From: an uncultured Pelagibacteraceae bacterium
GTDB taxonomy: Bacteria; Pseudomonadota; Alphaproteobacteria; Pelagibacterales; Pelagibacteraceae
Length of the DNA: 50,481 nucleotides
NCBI GenBank assembly: GCA_902633585.1
Contig: CACPGZ010000005.1
Location: 1-50,481, forward strand
Direction: 5' to 3'
The notes under the pieces were generated by a model that ran no database searches, was not told where the DNA came from, and saw only the letters and a list, made by a program, of their open reading frames with translations. A program made the position numbers and the translations under genes. This document shows, in pieces, positions 48,783 through 50,481 of the stretch (the stretch's first letter is position 1; each line of letters begins with the position of its first letter).

Positions 48783-49697
48783 TTGAAAAAAAAAATTTTG
48801 ATAATTTCTGGTGGTATTTCTAAAGAGAGAATTATCAGCCTAGAGACTGGAAAACAAGTAGCTAAAGAATTAAAAAAGAATAATTATCTAGTAAGAACAT
48901 GCGAACCAAATAAAGATTTATTATCTGTAATAAAAGACTTCAAACCTGATTGTATCTTTAATGCTCTACATGGTCAGTTTGGAGAAGATGGGTATATACA
49001 AACAATCCTAGAGATAATAGGAATACCTTACACGCATTCAGGTGTTATTGCCTCCGCTAAGGCAATGGACAAAGAAATTTCCAAAAAAATATTTTTAAAA
49101 AATAAAATTTTGACACCTAAATATTTCATTTATAACTTTAATAAAACTAATAAAGAACTTATAAGTTTTGTAAAAAAAAGATTTAATTTTCCAGTTGTAA
49201 TTAAACCAATTAATGAAGGCTCCAGTGTTAATGTGTATATCTGCAGTCAATATAATTTATCTAAAAGATTAAAAATATTAAAAGATTATAGAAAAGTAAT
49301 GATAGAACAATTTATTCCTGGACGTGAAATTCAATCAGCTATAATTGGAAAGAAGAAACTTGGTGCAATCGAGCTTAAACCAAAGAGAAAATTTTATGAT
49401 TATCAAGCAAAGTATAACTCTAATGCTAAGACAGAACATATCATTCCAGTAGATTTACCAAAAAAGAAATACAAATCTCTTATGGACATAACTTTAAAAG
49501 CTCATAATTTGATGAGATGTAGAGGAGTTACAAGGTCAGATTTTAAATATTTTAAGGGTAAATTTTATCTTTTAGAAATTAATACACAGCCTGGAATGAC
49601 AAAACTATCTTTAGTTCCAGAGATATCAGCGTATATTGGAATTAATTTTATAAATCTAATTAAATTAATTTTAAAAGATGCATCTATTAATAAGTAA
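48783..49697 (+). CDS. ddl: D-alanine-D-alanine ligase
   Basis: Ddl joins two D-alanines to make the dipeptide used by MurF. The 304-residue ATP-grasp protein has NALHGQFGEDGYIQ, PYTHSGVIASAKAMDK, the ATP-binding region VVIKPINEGSSVNV, and a late EINTQPGMTKLSLVP, which supplies the metal ligands. The best start is TTG at 48783, because the family begins about eight residues before the first internal G-G-x-S segment (ISGGISKER). It overlaps ftsQ by 20 bases. Confidence 0.94.
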   Translation: MKKKILIISGGISKERIISLETGKQVAKELKKNNYLVRTCEPNKDLLSVIKDFKPDCIFNALHGQFGEDGYIQTILEIIGIPYTHSGVIASAKAMDKEISKKIFLKNKILTPKYFIYNFNKTNKELISFVKKRFNFPVVIKPINEGSSVNVYICSQYNLSKRLKILKDYRKVMIEQFIPGREIQSAIIGKKKLGAIELKPKRKFYDYQAKYNSNAKTEHIIPVDLPKKKYKSLMDITLKAHNLMRCRGVTRSDFKYFKGKFYLLEINTQPGMTKLSLVPEISAYIGINFINLIKLILKDASINK

Positions 49698-50352
49698 AAA
49701 GATTACTATTTACTTATTACTATTTTGTTTTCTAGTATCAATTAATAATATTTCATTAATGAATATTAGTTTTCCAAAAATCGATAAAATAGAGATTATT
49801 GGTTTCAATTTTGATGAGAAAAAAAAAATTGAAAATATTATAAACGATGCAAATTTTAAAAATATTTTTTTCTTAGATAAGCAATATTTAAAAAAAAAAA
49901 TTAATTCAATCAATATTATTGAGCATTTTGAAATATTTAAAAATTATCCCTCAACTTTAAAGATATCTATAAAGAAAACAAAAATACTTGCACAAACAAA
50001 AAAAGATGGTTCAAATTATTTTATTGGATCGAATGGGAAATTAATCCTGAATGATTATTCAAGTTCTAGTCTGCCATTTGTGTTTGGTGATTTAAATGTT
50101 GAAGAATTTCTAAAATTTAAGAATGAAGCTGATAAATCAAACTTTGATTTTCAAAAAATAATAAAACTATATTATTTCAAATCAAAAAGATGGGATATTG
50201 AAACATCAGAGGGATATTTGATAAAATTGTCGAGAAATGATGTTAAAAAAAATCTAAACTTGTTCGTTCGTTTATCTAATGAAGATAAATTTAAGAATGA
50301 ATTAGTAATTGATTTCCGTCAAAAAGATCAAATAATATTAAATGGTAAATAA
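49678..50352 (+). CDS. ftsQ: Cell division protein FtsQ
   Basis: FtsQ is a bitopic divisome protein that scaffolds FtsB/FtsL. The 224-residue protein has a short cytoplasmic tail, one membrane helix (about 8-28), a POTRA domain (about 33-100, with IDKIEIIGFNFDEKKKIENII and the YPSTLKISIKKTKIL segment; quoted in part) and a beta domain. It is shorter than most alphaproteobacterial FtsQ proteins, mainly through a small cytoplasmic part. It starts inside ddl and overlaps the ftsA start by 11 bases. Confidence 0.88.
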   Translation: MHLLISKKITIYLLLFCFLVSINNISLMNISFPKIDKIEIIGFNFDEKKKIENIINDANFKNIFFLDKQYLKKKINSINIIEHFEIFKNYPSTLKISIKKTKILAQTKKDGSNYFIGSNGKLILNDYSSSSLPFVFGDLNVEEFLKFKNEADKSNFDFQKIIKLYYFKSKRWDIETSEGYLIKLSRNDVKKNLNLFVRLSNEDKFKNELVIDFRQKDQIILNGK

Positions 50353-50481
50353 TTTAGAAAATAAGATTTTTCTTTTTTTAGGAATTAATAAGTTTACGAT
50401 TGTTGCAATAAATTCCACTAATGAGTTTGTTTATAAAGGAGAAACATTAACAAATAATCAAAACAATCAAATCGAGCTAGA
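50342..50481 (+). CDS. ftsA: Cell division protein FtsA (5' end only)
   Basis: An open frame starts with ATG at 50342, 11 bases inside ftsQ, and runs off the window without a stop. The visible 46 residues include KIFLFLGINKFTIVAINST, matching the actin-fold phosphate-1 segment at the start of FtsA (hydrophobics, then D/N-x-G-x-x-K), although the usual Asp is a Gly here (FLGINK). Position right after ftsQ agrees. Since ftsZ is already found near the head of the cluster, what follows ftsA is of interest. Confidence 0.8.
   Translation, partial: MVNNLENKIFLFLGINKFTIVAINSTNEFVYKGETLTNNQNNQIEL

Overview
The window is a strongly AT-rich, extremely compact bacterial chromosome segment. Gene content, protein sequences, lysine/asparagine/isoleucine-rich composition and near-zero spacers point to the alphaproteobacterial SAR11 clade (Candidatus Pelagibacter or a close relative). 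This is my recognition from family features, not a database result. I see no phage genes, transposases, CRISPR arrays or genomic-island signals; nearly everything is core housekeeping.

Layout. (1) 3-2499, + strand: end of petA, then petB and petC, the cytochrome bc1 complex. (2) 2476-8406, - strand: lgt, midA-like methyltransferase, pgeF, prs, rplY, pth and ychF, mostly overlapping or nearly so. (3) 8457-11093: ubiK-like gene (+), then a marR-ompR-envZ regulatory block (-). (4) 11160-17786: ilvE (+), then a - strand run uvrB, short-chain reductase, folB, uvrC, pgsA mixing excision repair, pterin/folate and phospholipid genes. (5) 17822-26919: class I aminotransferase (+), an ADP-ribosylglycohydrolase-like gene and trxB (-), an ELM1-family gene coupled to a 2OG/Fe(II) oxygenase-like gene (+), and carA-carB (-). 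(6) 27044-31381: yqeY, dnaG, rpoD (macromolecular-synthesis type cluster), followed by two tRNA genes. (7) 31393-33581: mlaA-mlaC (-) and an N-acetylmuramoyl-L-alanine amidase (+). (8) 33622-33981: RNase P RNA, the only substantial non-protein stretch. (9) 34060-50481: a complete-looking dcw (division and cell wall) cluster: mraZ, ftsZ, rsmH, ftsL-like, ftsI, a murE-murF fusion, mraY, murD, ftsW, murG, murC, murB, ddl, ftsQ and the start of ftsA, all on + and nearly all overlapping or abutting.

Working together: the dcw run supplies almost all cytoplasmic steps from UDP-MurNAc to lipid II plus the septal synthase FtsW/FtsI and the FtsZ/FtsA/FtsQ divisome. A sigma-70-like promoter with three regularly spaced MraZ boxes sits in front of it, so MraZ probably autoregulates the run. 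ftsZ is second in this cluster rather than last.

I found no clear undescribed multigene system. The most unusual items are a tRNA-Val(GAC) with altered D- and T-loops, the ftsZ relocation behind the MraZ promoter, the MurE-MurF fusion, a MlaA without a lipobox, an ADP-ribosylglycohydrolase-like protein lacking the usual acidic metal site, and convergent gene pairs that share or abut their stop codons and so leave no room for terminators.
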